Positions 51,965-61,286 of a stretch of DNA of 64,000 nucleotides are shown here, piece by piece (position 1 is the stretch's first letter; each line of letters opens with the position of its first letter). Position numbers and translations under genes: made by a program. The notes below the pieces were generated by a model. The model searched no databases. It saw nothing but the letters and a program-made list of their open reading frames with translations, and was not told the origin of the DNA. Origin of the DNA: JANQEU01 sp965228045 (GTDB taxonomy: Bacteria; Bacteroidota; Bacteroidia; Cytophagales; Cyclobacteriaceae); the NCBI GenBank assembly GCA_965228045.1, contig OZ245789.1:2232001-2296000 (forward strand), in the 5' to 3' direction.

Positions 51965-54586
51965 ATGACTATTGAAACAATTATTTTGAAGCTAGCCATT
52001 GCACTTATAGTTACATCTGTGATCGTAACCATTTTGCTCCGGGTTTACAATAAATCAATTACTGTTTTTATCTCATTGAGTTTTCTTGGTTTATTAGTAC
52101 CCGTTGGGGTAATTGGGAGCATCATCGGAGCTGCTGGCAACATTCATCTCACCTGGGGACTGCCGATGATTTTGGCTTTTTCAGGTATTGTGGTTTTCAA
52201 TATTTATAAGCAAATACATAAACCACTGCTGACCATAGATGGATTTTTACAACAACTGGCTCAGGGTGATTTCAATAACAATGCTCTTTCCGATAAGTCT
52301 CTGGTGGAAAGAAAGGATGAAATAGGTGGCATTGTCTCATCCCTCGCCATTCACCAGGAAGCCCTAAGCAATACTGCGGCTTTTGCAAAGGAAATTGAGT
52401 CTGGCAATCTTTCGGCAGATTTTGAAGCCCTCAGTGATCAGGATGCTCTTGGCTTAAGTATCAATTCCATGCGTACCCGACTACAAATGTTCATTTCTGA
52501 AATGAAACATGTTGTGGATGAGGCTGCCAAGGAAGGAAAGCTGAGGACGAGAATCGAGACAGAGGATAAACATGGTGCCTGGCAGGAATTGGGTTCTTCC
52601 ATGAATGAGCTGCTAAATTCTTTCGCCACTCCATTGGAAAACCTCAATACCATTATTAACGCCATGTCCGAAGGTGATTTATCAAGAAGATATACGGATG
52701 ATGCCTCCGGAGAAATTGCCTCAATGGCTGGAAATCTGAATGCGGCTCTGGATAACATTAATGAATTGCTTCAGCAAGTTTCGGGAAATGTGCAGGTCAT
52801 GGACGATGCAACGGAAGAGATGCAGGTTTCCGGGGAGGAGATGAGTACGAACACCAATGAGATAGCATCGGCCATTGCCCAAATGAGTAACGGAGCACAG
52901 ACACAGGTGACAAAAGTAGATGAGTCTTCCAGACTAATAGAAGGTATCCTGGAAAGCTCACGAGATATGAGTGCCAAAGCCGGGGACATCAATCTTGCGG
53001 CCAAAGCAGGTGTCGAACGCAGTGAGAGGGGAAAGGAAATGGTAGGTAATGTGGTCAATAGTATGATGGACATTTCAAACCTATCTACCAAGACCAATGA
53101 GTCTATCAAAGTTTTGACCGAAAGGTCCAATCAGATCACAAGGGTATTGAGTGTCATTACAGACATCGCGAGTCAAACGAACCTATTGGCATTGAACGCG
53201 GCAATTGAAGCAGCACAGGCGGGAGACGCAGGACGGGGATTTGCCGTGGTAGCAGAGGAGATCAGACAGTTGGCAGAGGATTCCCGAAAGTCTGCCAAAG
53301 AGATTGAGACGCTGGTAAAAGACGTGCAGCGTGATACTTCCGAATCTGCACAGTTAATAGGCGAGGTGATCAAAAGTGTGAAAACCGGTGAGGAAACGTC
53401 AAGGGAAACTTCCTCGGTTTTCGAAGAAATATTCAAGTCTTCCACCGAAACTCTGAGCTATTCGGAGGGTATTCTTAATGCCACTGAACGACAAATAGAC
53501 GACATCAACAACGTTGTCTCTATCACCGAGAATATCGTTGTAATTGCGGAGCAGACGGCAGCAGGCACGGAAGAAATAGCCAGCTCGGCAAGCGAACTTT
53601 CATCAGGAATGGAAAACTATTCCGAAAAGACGCAGAACCTTGTGGAAATATCCGATTCTTTGAGAAAGGGCTTAGACATGCTGAAGTTATCTAAAGGCGG
53701 AAGCAGTGCAGATGTGGCATTTAAGATGAAGGAGGCATTTGAGCGCGAAAAATCCCTCCTTGACGCATTGCTATTATATTCTCCGGATGCCATTTACTTC
53801 AAGGATCTTGATTCCCGATTCATAAGATGCAGTAAATCCGTAGCTCAGTTAGCGGGTTTCACCGAGGAGAAGGAACTCATCGGTCTTTCCGATTTTGACC
53901 TCTATCCGGAAGAAGAGGCACAGGTGGCACGGGACATCGAACTTCAGGTGATGCGCTCCGAGCAGGCGTCATTGAATAAGATATCCAAAAACACAATGCC
54001 TGATGGTTCCCATACTTATGTGTCAAATACCAAAATACCACTTTACGATAAGGATAAGAAGGTGATTGGCATGTTCGGAATATCACGAGACATTACGGAT
54101 CAGAAGGTGATCGAGGAGAAGGCTACACAGAGGGCCATCCTTTTGGAATGCCTGATGGAGAATTTCCCTGAAGTAATTTATTTCAAGGATAGGGAAAGTA
54201 AATTCATCAAAGTAAGTAGCAAGCTGGCCGAGCTTTGGGGAGCTAAGAACGCCGATGACCTGATTGGGAAATCGGATTTTGACTTTTTTGGAGAGCATGC
54301 TCAGCGGGCATTTGAAGATGAACAGGAGATCATCAGAAGTGGAGTGCCTATCCTGGAAAAAGTGGAGACGGAGGATTTGAAGGGTGGACAGAAAAGATAC
54401 GTTCTTACCTCAAAGTTACCCTTAAAGGATAGGTCCGGATTGACAATTGGTACATTCGGAATGAGCCGTAACATTACAGATGAAAAGAACGCTGAAGCAA
54501 AAATCAAGAAGCAGGAAAAACTCCTTGCAGATTGTAATGAGGAAAATAAGGAACTTAGGAAAAAATTGGGGGAAACCGGAGCTTAA
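51965..54586 (+). CDS. methyl-accepting chemotaxis protein with two C-terminal PAS domains
   Basis: An 873-residue receptor. Three transmembrane helices lie within residues 8-80 with no large periplasmic domain. Two HAMP-like segments follow (FLQQLAQGDF and MSEGDLSRRYTDDASGEIAS), then the signalling helices with the tip IASQTNLLALNAAIEAAQAG and DAGRGFAVVAEEIRQLAED, then two PAS domains (about 595-715 and 730-840), each with YFKDLDSRFIRCS- or YFKDRESKFIKVS-type starts. PAS domains downstream of the signalling region are unusual. It may sense an internal redox state or small ligand. Confidence 0.9.
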   Translation: MTIETIILKLAIALIVTSVIVTILLRVYNKSITVFISLSFLGLLVPVGVIGSIIGAAGNIHLTWGLPMILAFSGIVVFNIYKQIHKPLLTIDGFLQQLAQGDFNNNALSDKSLVERKDEIGGIVSSLAIHQEALSNTAAFAKEIESGNLSADFEALSDQDALGLSINSMRTRLQMFISEMKHVVDEAAKEGKLRTRIETEDKHGAWQELGSSMNELLNSFATPLENLNTIINAMSEGDLSRRYTDDASGEIASMAGNLNAALDNINELLQQVSGNVQVMDDATEEMQVSGEEMSTNTNEIASAIAQMSNGAQTQVTKVDESSRLIEGILESSRDMSAKAGDINLAAKAGVERSERGKEMVGNVVNSMMDISNLSTKTNESIKVLTERSNQITRVLSVITDIASQTNLLALNAAIEAAQAGDAGRGFAVVAEEIRQLAEDSRKSAKEIETLVKDVQRDTSESAQLIGEVIKSVKTGEETSRETSSVFEEIFKSSTETLSYSEGILNATERQIDDINNVVSITENIVVIAEQTAAGTEEIASSASELSSGMENYSEKTQNLVEISDSLRKGLDMLKLSKGGSSADVAFKMKEAFEREKSLLDALLLYSPDAIYFKDLDSRFIRCSKSVAQLAGFTEEKELIGLSDFDLYPEEEAQVARDIELQVMRSEQASLNKISKNTMPDGSHTYVSNTKIPLYDKDKKVIGMFGISRDITDQKVIEEKATQRAILLECLMENFPEVIYFKDRESKFIKVSSKLAELWGAKNADDLIGKSDFDFFGEHAQRAFEDEQEIIRSGVPILEKVETEDLKGGQKRYVLTSKLPLKDRSGLTIGTFGMSRNITDEKNAEAKIKKQEKLLADCNEENKELRKKLGETGA

Positions 54587-54589
54587 ACT

Positions 54590-55342
54590 ATGACAATGAT
54601 TGTATCCATAGTAAATCAGAAGGGAGGTACGGGAAAAACAACTACCTGTGTGAACCTCGGTGCGGCCCTGGCTCAAAGCAAGAAAAAAGTTTTGCTGCTG
54701 GATATGGATCAGCAAGGGAGTCTGACTTATTCGCTTGGTATGTCAGATTTTGAGTTTTCACTTGACGATGTGCTGATGGGTGAGAAGGAGCTTTCTGAGG
54801 TGGTCGTGAAAAAGGAGGGGATGGATGTGGTTCCAAGTGATACGAGATTGGCCGACACAGAGCTTACCATAATTGATGCTGAGGACAGGGAATCCATATT
54901 GAAGTCCGTGCTGACGGATGTGAAGAGCTATGATTATATTTTGATTGATTGTCCGCCTTCGTTGTCTTTACTTACGATCAATGCGCTAAACGCTTCGGAC
55001 AAAGTTTTGATACCCATGCAGATGGAAGTATTGAGTTTGCAGGGTCTGGATCTCATTGCAGAGACCATTCAAAAGATCAGGGATGCCTTCAATCCCACTC
55101 TGGACGTAATTGGAATCCTGCCAGTGATGGTCGACAAACGAAGGAAACTCAGTACCGAGGTCTTCAACCATATCAGCGAAAACTATCAATTCCCAATATT
55201 CAAAAATCAGATAAGAACGAATGTAAGGGCTTCTGAAGCTCCCTCGTTTGGCACAAGTGTATTGGCATATGATCCGGGAAGTAATAGCGCGAAAGATTAT
55301 AAAGCATTTGCAAAAGAATTTATTTCAGTTTCCAAGAATTAA
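54590..55342 (+). CDS. ParA/MinD-family ATPase in a chemosensory cluster
   Basis: A 250-residue ParA-like ATPase with deviant Walker A NQKGGTGKTTTCVNLGAALA near residue 10, Walker A-prime LLLDMDQQGSLTYSL and Walker B YDYILIDCPPSLSLLTINAL. The end has the KNQIRTNVRASEAPSFGTSV pattern of ParA partition proteins. No ParB is present. It lies three bases after the MCP gene and four bases before the second CheW. As in some Alphaproteobacteria (PpfA), it probably uses the nucleoid to place the array. Partner and mode are inferred. Confidence 0.9.
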   Translation: MTMIVSIVNQKGGTGKTTTCVNLGAALAQSKKKVLLLDMDQQGSLTYSLGMSDFEFSLDDVLMGEKELSEVVVKKEGMDVVPSDTRLADTELTIIDAEDRESILKSVLTDVKSYDYILIDCPPSLSLLTINALNASDKVLIPMQMEVLSLQGLDLIAETIQKIRDAFNPTLDVIGILPVMVDKRRKLSTEVFNHISENYQFPIFKNQIRTNVRASEAPSFGTSVLAYDPGSNSAKDYKAFAKEFISVSKN

Positions 55343-55346
55343 ATAG

Positions 55347-56114
55347 ATGGCATTAGGAAAAAATCTAAAGAAGAAACAACTCATCCCCAGTAAAACTGAG
55401 GAGAATAAAAAGGAGAAAAAGGTTGTGGCTAAAAAGGCGGAAGATACCGAAAAAGCTCCTGCTAAAAAGAAAGTTGCGAAGTCCAAAAAGCCAGCTGCTA
55501 AGAAGAAAACTCCGCTAAAGTCATCTCCGACTCCTAAAGTTGATCCTGCTGAGGTAAAGGCAAAGCAACAGCATGATTTCAATCTCCAGGAAATCAAAAA
55601 AAGGAAAAAGGCGCTTAACGCAAAATTTGAAGAGGAGTTTAAGAAGATTAAAGGTCAAAAATTACATCTGATTGTCTTTCATTTGGGTAAGCAGGAATAC
55701 GCTCTTGAAATAGATCGGACCAGAGAAGTGGTGGTGACACCGGAAATATCAGAGGTTCCCCACATGCCTCACTATGTAAAAGGTCTGGTCAATATCCGTG
55801 AAAACGTGATCGTTGCGCTGGATCTGGAAAAGAAATATGGACTTTCGAAGGATGAGGCTGTGTACAGGTACATCATTGTGATTAAGAGCAAGGATTATAA
55901 CGTCGGGATATTGTCGAGGGAAGTACCGACTACATTCATCGTTGAGGGAGAAAGGCTTTCCAGTCCCTCCGGATATATGTCTGATGCCTCTATTGACATC
56001 AACTATATCAAAGGAATAGTAAGGGATAAGGACAGGCTTGTATATTTAATCGACATACAGGAATTGATAGAAGGGGACCAAGTAGGAATTTTACCTGAAA
56101 GTGTTTCAATATAA
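55347..56114 (+). CDS. second CheW-family adaptor with long lysine/alanine-rich tail
   Basis: A 255-residue protein starting MALGKNLKKKQLIPSK. The first about 105 residues are almost pure Lys, Ala and Pro (KKAEDTEKAPAKKKVAKSKK), like a histone H1-type tail. The CheW domain follows: LHLIVFHLGKQEYALEIDRT, VPHMPHYVKGLVNIRENVIV and ALDLEKKYG, with a final GIVRDKDRLVYLIDIQELI. The N-terminal peptide is nearly identical to that of the first CheW. It sits directly after parA. The tail could bind DNA or ParA. Confidence 0.92.
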   Translation: MALGKNLKKKQLIPSKTEENKKEKKVVAKKAEDTEKAPAKKKVAKSKKPAAKKKTPLKSSPTPKVDPAEVKAKQQHDFNLQEIKKRKKALNAKFEEEFKKIKGQKLHLIVFHLGKQEYALEIDRTREVVVTPEISEVPHMPHYVKGLVNIRENVIVALDLEKKYGLSKDEAVYRYIIVIKSKDYNVGILSREVPTTFIVEGERLSSPSGYMSDASIDINYIKGIVRDKDRLVYLIDIQELIEGDQVGILPESVSI

Positions 56115-56118
56115 TTAG

Positions 56119-57156
56119 GTGGCAAAAATAAGGATACTTCTGGTAGACGATTCAGCCTTTATGCGACTGCTGCTGACGGATATTCTGTCGGAGGATAGCG
56201 CTTTGGAGGTGGTGGGTTCTGCCATCAATGGAAAAGAAGCCATTGAAAAGGTGCATGAACTTGACCCGGATGTGGTTTTGCTGGATATGAATATGGGTGA
56301 ATATGATGGCACTTATGCCGTCAAAGGTATTATGGCTGAAAAGCCAAAACCCATCCTTATTCTAAGCGCAGTCGGGAACACCAACCTGGAGCCCATTTTT
56401 GATGCGCTTCGACTGGGTGCCGTGGATTACATGAACAAGCCTGTAAAGGGTGGGTCGAAAATGCGTGGTATGGAAGCCGAGCTCAGAAAAAAGATCAAAA
56501 CCATTGGGGGTATCAAACCTAAGGTCATCCGAAGTACCCGTAAGAAACGAATTGATCCCCCGTCACATAACTTTAAAAGTACCGGGCAATTTGAGGTAGT
56601 GGTTATCGGGGCATCAACCGGCGGTCCAACGGCTATTGAAGAAATCATAACGGTGCTTCCTGAAAACCTTACGGTTCCTGTCTTGATCGTGCAGCACATG
56701 CCTGCAAACTTCATATCCCCTTTTGTCGAAAGACTAAATGACATTAGTCCCCTCGAAATACATGTAGCCCGTCAGGGAGTCGAACCCTTTCCAGGGGAGA
56801 TTTTGGTGGCTCCGGGAGATGGAAATATGATCGTGGAGCGGAAAAAGACTGGTAAGGTGGTGATAGGATTTAGTGACGCTGTTTATCGTGAGTACAATAA
56901 CCCTTCTATCAATGCATTGATGCTGTCGGTAGCCAAAGTATATGGAGAAAAAGCGATGGGTGTGATCCTCACCGGAATGGGAAAAGATGGGGTGGATGGC
57001 TTGCTTTCAATACGCAAAGCCGGGGGTATGACCATCGGACAAGACAAGTCATCAAGTGTGATATACGGTATGCCGCGTGTTGCTTTTGAAAAGGGAGCGG
57101 TGGAAAATGTAATGGGAATTAAAGAAATAGGTGGTTTTATTATAAACAATTTGTAA
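56119..57156 (+). CDS. cheB: chemotaxis response regulator protein-glutamate methylesterase
   Basis: A 345-residue CheB. The receiver domain has RILLVDDSAFMRLLLTDIL and VVLLDMNMGEYDG (phospho-Asp). A linker with RSTRKKRIDPP and the catalytic domain follow: VVIGASTGGPTAIEEIITVL (nucleophile Ser), LIVQHMPANFISPFVERL (His) and GMGKDGVDGLLSIRKAGG (Asp). It starts at GTG 56119, four bases after the second CheW's stop. It demethylates or deamidates the MCP and opposes CheR. Confidence 0.95.
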   Translation: MAKIRILLVDDSAFMRLLLTDILSEDSALEVVGSAINGKEAIEKVHELDPDVVLLDMNMGEYDGTYAVKGIMAEKPKPILILSAVGNTNLEPIFDALRLGAVDYMNKPVKGGSKMRGMEAELRKKIKTIGGIKPKVIRSTRKKRIDPPSHNFKSTGQFEVVVIGASTGGPTAIEEIITVLPENLTVPVLIVQHMPANFISPFVERLNDISPLEIHVARQGVEPFPGEILVAPGDGNMIVERKKTGKVVIGFSDAVYREYNNPSINALMLSVAKVYGEKAMGVILTGMGKDGVDGLLSIRKAGGMTIGQDKSSSVIYGMPRVAFEKGAVENVMGIKEIGGFIINNL

Positions 57157-58854
57157 TTGAAATCTAAAGAGTCAGAATACAAAGAATTATTCTTATTGGA
57201 CGCCACGGAAAATTTCGAGGAGTTAAACAAGTTATTTACCGACCTGGAGAAGGATCCAACCAATAGGAAGGCAATCGATTCTATTTTCAGGATCACCCAT
57301 ACCCTGAAAGGCAATGCCATGGGTATGGGATTTAAGGAAATATCCTCTCTTTCGCACGTCATGGAAGACGTGATGGGGGCCGTCAAGGCAGGCCAGATCA
57401 AGCTGGACTCGGATCTTTTTGATACGCTTTTTAAAGCCAACGACAAGCTGGGTGCACTCATTAATGCACTTGAATCAGGAGCTAAGGTGAGTTACCTGGG
57501 CATCATGACCAAGTTACAGGTGATGTTTAAGAATTCGATTGAGGAATTTAAGGACAAAGCCAAGGACAATACCGGTGAAGCGGTGGCGGAAGAACAGATC
57601 GAGGTAAATACCGAAGGCGATAATGTTCCTGAGATCACTTTTACTGATGTGATCCAGATTCCTGTAAAGAAGATGGATGAAATGATGAACCTGGTAGGGC
57701 AGCTCATTATCGAAAGAGACCGATTGATTTCCCTTCAGGATGAGACGGCGAGCAGGGAATTTGAAAGCCTGCTGCGGATAAGCTCCAATCTTCAATACAG
57801 TGTGATGAACGCAAGGATGGTCCAAATGGGATTTCTATTTAACAAATTCTATCGGATTGTACGGGATGCTTCGGTCATTGAGAGTAAAAATGTAAACCTC
57901 ACCCTGAAAGGAACGGATGTAGAAATAGACAGGAACGTACTTAAGGTAATGAGTGATTCGCTGATTCACCTGGTCCGAAATTCGGTGAGTCATGGAATTG
58001 AAAAAAGTGAGGAACGAAAGGAGAGCGGCAAGAACCCAACAGGAAACATCACACTGGATGCTTACTACGAGAAGGACAATGTAGTAATTTCGGTACAGGA
58101 TGACGGAAAAGGCATTGATGCTGCGCAGATCCGTAAGAAAATAGTAGAGAAGGGTCTGGTCGCCGGCAAGGAAGCTGAAAAGCTCAGTGAATCGGAAGTC
58201 ATCAATTACATATTTGAAGCGGGTTTTTCCAATGCACAGAAAGTGACTGAAATCTCAGGTAGAGGTGTAGGAATGGATGTGGTGAAGAGGGCAGTGGAAT
58301 CCATTGGCGGACAGGTACGGATCAAAACAGAGATCGGAAAAGGTACCACCATTAGCCTGACGTTACCGTCAAGTCTGGCATTGAAAGGTTCTCTGCTATT
58401 TACTTTAAACGGTCAGGAATATGCCATAGCTTTGTCTTATACCGAGGCCGTGGTTTCTATTAAGAAGAAAGACATCCACAAAATCGGGGATGGTTTGATG
58501 GCGGAATACCTGGATTCAACGATCGGAATGGTATTTCTCAATGATCTTATCGGTCTGAATGATCTGTCCGAACTCAGTGGAAAGAGGACCTTATTTAAGT
58601 CGTTTGAGTCTAAAGACCCTGAAGATGAGCTTGAGGTAATTATCGTTTCGTACGCCGACCGGTTGACCGGAATAGTTATAGACAAGCTGCTTCAGCAGAA
58701 AGAGATTATCGAAAAGCCATTGCCAAAACCGGTAGATAAGGTTAAATTGATTAGTGGGACGACCATACTTGGTAACGGAAATGTCTGTCTTGTAGTCGAT
58801 GTACCTACAGTGACCGAAAATCTTTATAAATCCGCTCTTGCCGAAACTGCATGA
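57157..58854 (+). CDS. cheA: chemotaxis histidine kinase lacking a P2 domain
   Basis: A 565-residue CheA. P1 (HPt) carries the phospho-His in FRITHTLKGNAMGMGFKEIS. P3 includes PVKKMDEMMNLVGQLIIERD, P4 has SLIHLVRNSVSHGIEKSEER and VVISVQDDGKGIDAAQIRKK, then SGRGVGMDVVKRAVESIGGQ, and P5 is CheW-like (GSLLFTLNGQEYAIALSYTE). No P2 docking domain for CheY/CheB was seen between P1 and P3, only about 50 acidic residues. It starts at TTG, directly after CheB's stop. Its TGA overlaps the CheR ATG. Confidence 0.94.
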   Translation: MKSKESEYKELFLLDATENFEELNKLFTDLEKDPTNRKAIDSIFRITHTLKGNAMGMGFKEISSLSHVMEDVMGAVKAGQIKLDSDLFDTLFKANDKLGALINALESGAKVSYLGIMTKLQVMFKNSIEEFKDKAKDNTGEAVAEEQIEVNTEGDNVPEITFTDVIQIPVKKMDEMMNLVGQLIIERDRLISLQDETASREFESLLRISSNLQYSVMNARMVQMGFLFNKFYRIVRDASVIESKNVNLTLKGTDVEIDRNVLKVMSDSLIHLVRNSVSHGIEKSEERKESGKNPTGNITLDAYYEKDNVVISVQDDGKGIDAAQIRKKIVEKGLVAGKEAEKLSESEVINYIFEAGFSNAQKVTEISGRGVGMDVVKRAVESIGGQVRIKTEIGKGTTISLTLPSSLALKGSLLFTLNGQEYAIALSYTEAVVSIKKKDIHKIGDGLMAEYLDSTIGMVFLNDLIGLNDLSELSGKRTLFKSFESKDPEDELEVIIVSYADRLTGIVIDKLLQQKEIIEKPLPKPVDKVKLISGTTILGNGNVCLVVDVPTVTENLYKSALAETA

Positions 58855-59702
58855 AAATAGATAACCCCGTAGAAGGATTGTTCACGCCGACGATTCATAT
58901 TAGTGACGAGGAGCTCACTGCCCTGATGCAGGCGATGAAAAATCGGTATGGACTGGATTTTACGAACTATGAAAAGAGCTCATTGAAACGGGGCATCATC
59001 CGATTGATGATGAAAAATGGCATGAGCTCCTCTCTCGAGTTATGGTCCAGGGTATTAAAGGACCGGGAATTTTTCATGAATTCCATAGATGACCTGCTTG
59101 TTAACCTTACCGAACTTTTCAGAAATCCGGATGTTTGGCTCAAAATCAGACAAAATATTCTGGATCAATACAATGGCAAACCACTGAATATTTGGCACGC
59201 CGGATGCTCTACAGGAGAGGAAGTATACACGATGGGCATTGTCCTTGACGAACATGGCAACCTGAACCGGTCCTCTATTTTGGCCACGGACCTCAGTGAC
59301 ACTGCATTGCGCAAAGCAAGGAAGGGTGAGTACTCTATGATACTTATTGAGCAGTATCTAACTCCTTTCATGAAGTTTTATCCTAACCGGAAAATGGAGG
59401 ACTATTTCGATTTTAGTCAGACTTCAGCGAAGATTAAACCGCGGTATCAGCAGCAGGTCACATGGAAAAAACATAACCTTGTACACGAGGGGATCAATCA
59501 GAAGTTTGACATCATATTTTGCCGAAATGTGATGATCTACTTTGATGAGACACTAAAACTGAAAGTACTTAACCTGATCAATAATAGCTTAAAGGAGGGA
59601 GGCTACCTGATCATAGGATACTATGATATCATGCCCGAGGCAGGTAAAAAGCTTTTTGATCTTTATGATGTAAAAACAAGAATCTATAAAAAGAAAAAAT
59701 AA
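58851..59702 (+). CDS. cheR: chemotaxis protein methyltransferase
   Basis: A 283-residue CheR. The N-terminal helical domain has YGLDFTNYEKSSLKRGIIRL and the SAM domain has LNIWHAGCSTGEEVYTMGIV, NRSSILATDLSDTALRKARK and FDIIFCRNVMIYFDETLKLK. It methylates glutamates of the MCP signalling helices. The beta-subdomain NWETEF-type pentapeptide binding motif is not obvious and the MCP has no C-terminal pentapeptide. It is coupled to cheA by an ATGA overlap. Confidence 0.95.
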   Translation: MKIDNPVEGLFTPTIHISDEELTALMQAMKNRYGLDFTNYEKSSLKRGIIRLMMKNGMSSSLELWSRVLKDREFFMNSIDDLLVNLTELFRNPDVWLKIRQNILDQYNGKPLNIWHAGCSTGEEVYTMGIVLDEHGNLNRSSILATDLSDTALRKARKGEYSMILIEQYLTPFMKFYPNRKMEDYFDFSQTSAKIKPRYQQQVTWKKHNLVHEGINQKFDIIFCRNVMIYFDETLKLKVLNLINNSLKEGGYLIIGYYDIMPEAGKKLFDLYDVKTRIYKKKK

Positions 59703-59745
59703 ACTACAGCTTGGCAGATTGTAATCACACTAATCAACGGAATTC

Positions 59746-60108
59746 ATGCAAAAAAGAGTTTTAATTGTCGATGATTCACCTTACATACGCTCACTAATTC
59801 GAAATGTATTGGAAAATAACGGATATGAAGTGGTCGGAGAGGCAGATAATGGCGAAAAAGCCATAGATCTGGCATTCGAATTACAGCCTGATGTAATTAC
59901 ACTGGATAATATATTGCCTGATATGGTGGGAACAGATATTCTCAAAGTATTGAAGGACCAAAACATAAAGTCGAAGGTGCTGATGATCAGTGCAGTGGGT
60001 CAACAGTCTGTGATTGACATAGGCATGGAGTTAGGTGCGGATGAGTATGTGGTGAAACCCTTTGATGATGATGAATTGTTAGAAATTATCAATAGGGTGA
60101 CTGCCTGA
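59746..60108 (+). CDS. cheY: CheY-type response regulator
   Basis: A 120-residue single receiver domain with RVLIVDDSPYIRSLIRNVL, VITLDNILPDMVGTDILKVL (phospho-Asp), SAVGQQSVIDIGMELGADEY and VVKPFDDDELLEII (Lys). The LDNILPDM segment and SAVGQQ are shared with the second CheY. It is probably an output of CheA or part of a phosphate sink. No DNA-binding domain was seen. Confidence 0.9.
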   Translation: MQKRVLIVDDSPYIRSLIRNVLENNGYEVVGEADNGEKAIDLAFELQPDVITLDNILPDMVGTDILKVLKDQNIKSKVLMISAVGQQSVIDIGMELGADEYVVKPFDDDELLEIINRVTA

Positions 60109-60261
60109 AAAAACACTAAAAACATGATTAAAGGTGGTTCATTTAAACATTTTTCCCTTTGGCTTACTTTAAATATTTAAATAGTACCGAATAGACAAAA
60201 TTGCAAGGAAATAAATCTATGGAAGTATTTGACCTGTGTCAAAACAATAAATGACAGTATA

Positions 60262-60861
60262 ATGCTTAAAAACTTGAAAGAAAACGAAATCACTGCAGCT
60301 ACCAAATTGATTTTTGATGGCTTGTCCATGGCAAAGACTTCCATGGAGCAGATTCTTCAGAGCCCCATTTCCATTGAGAAGATTGATTATGGAAATGAAA
60401 AGGAACCATCTCCGGTATTTGCACCGAAGTCAGATGAAGGTGTTCATATGATCAAAACGGAACTGAAAGGTGACCTGAAAGGAACCAGTTATCTGATATT
60501 TTCGGAGAGCGAAGTGACCAAAATTTACAAGGCATGCCTTCCTCCGAATGTACTGGAGGACGACAGCGATAGTTCCAAGATGATGAAAATGGGTTTTCTG
60601 ACCGAAATTGACAATATGGTAGCGGCTGCTGTGATCACTGAGTTTGCCAATTTCCTTGGATTGGAATTATATGGTCATGTACCTTCTCTTCAGGTTGTAA
60701 AAGCTTCCGAAGTCAATGATTATCTTAAAAAGGAATCAACAGAGCTTGATTCGATCATCCACTTCAAAGCGAACTTCCACGGATCCGAATTGGACATTTC
60801 CCCGGATTTCGTATGGGTGTTCCAGGAGCAATTTGTGGACAAAATCAAGGAGTTAGTTTAA
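60262..60861 (+). CDS. CheC/CheX-like chemotaxis phosphatase protein
   Basis: A 199-residue protein. The helix FLTEIDNMVAAAVITEFANF contains an ExxN motif as in CheC, CheX and FliY active sites, within a fold with GTSYLIFSESEVTKIYKACL. The first helix has AATKLIFDGLSMAKTSMEQI, which may be a second half-site. It probably dephosphorylates CheY-P. The start is ATG 60262, preceded by a short 11-codon ORF in another frame. It lies between two CheY genes, as in a sink module. Confidence 0.65.
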   Translation: MLKNLKENEITAATKLIFDGLSMAKTSMEQILQSPISIEKIDYGNEKEPSPVFAPKSDEGVHMIKTELKGDLKGTSYLIFSESEVTKIYKACLPPNVLEDDSDSSKMMKMGFLTEIDNMVAAAVITEFANFLGLELYGHVPSLQVVKASEVNDYLKKESTELDSIIHFKANFHGSELDISPDFVWVFQEQFVDKIKELV

Positions 60862-60897
60862 AGACATTTACAGATTTTCTAAAAATTCGTATAAAAA

Positions 60898-61257
60898 ATG
60901 AGCAAAAGAGTATTAATCGTTGATGATTCGATCTATATGAGATCATTGATCAAAAGTTCTCTCCAGGAAGCTGGTTATGAGATAGTTGGAGAAGCACAGG
61001 ATGGTGTTTCTGCTATTGACCTGGCCGTGGAGCTGGAGCCGGATTTAATTACTTTGGACAATATCCTTCCTGATATGATGGGCTTCGAACTTTTGAAGGT
61101 ATTGAAAGAAAACAATCTCAAATCAAAAGTCATAATGGTAAGTGCGGTAGGTCAGCAGACCGTTGTCAATAAGGGAATAGAACTGGGTGCCGCTGATTAT
61201 GTGGTAAAACCTTTTACTTCTGAGGCCTTAGTTGAAGTTGTTAATAAAGTTATGTAA
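60898..61257 (+). CDS. second CheY-type response regulator
   Basis: A 119-residue receiver that closely resembles the CheY at 59.7 kb: RVLIVDDSIYMRSLIKSSLQ, LITLDNILPDMMGFELLKVL, SAVGQQTVVNKGIELGAADY and VVKPFTSEALVEVVNKVM. Both the phosphoryl Asp and the conserved Lys are present. It precedes the membrane kinase and follows the CheC-like gene. Confidence 0.9.
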   Translation: MSKRVLIVDDSIYMRSLIKSSLQEAGYEIVGEAQDGVSAIDLAVELEPDLITLDNILPDMMGFELLKVLKENNLKSKVIMVSAVGQQTVVNKGIELGAADYVVKPFTSEALVEVVNKVM

Positions 61258-61286
61258 TTTTTGAATTTCACCTGCTCGCAAATTCT

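Noticed and set aside
60219..60251. Short 11-codon ORF just upstream of the CheC-like gene
   Set aside because: It could be a leader peptide, but nothing in its sequence or in a neighbouring hairpin supports attenuation.
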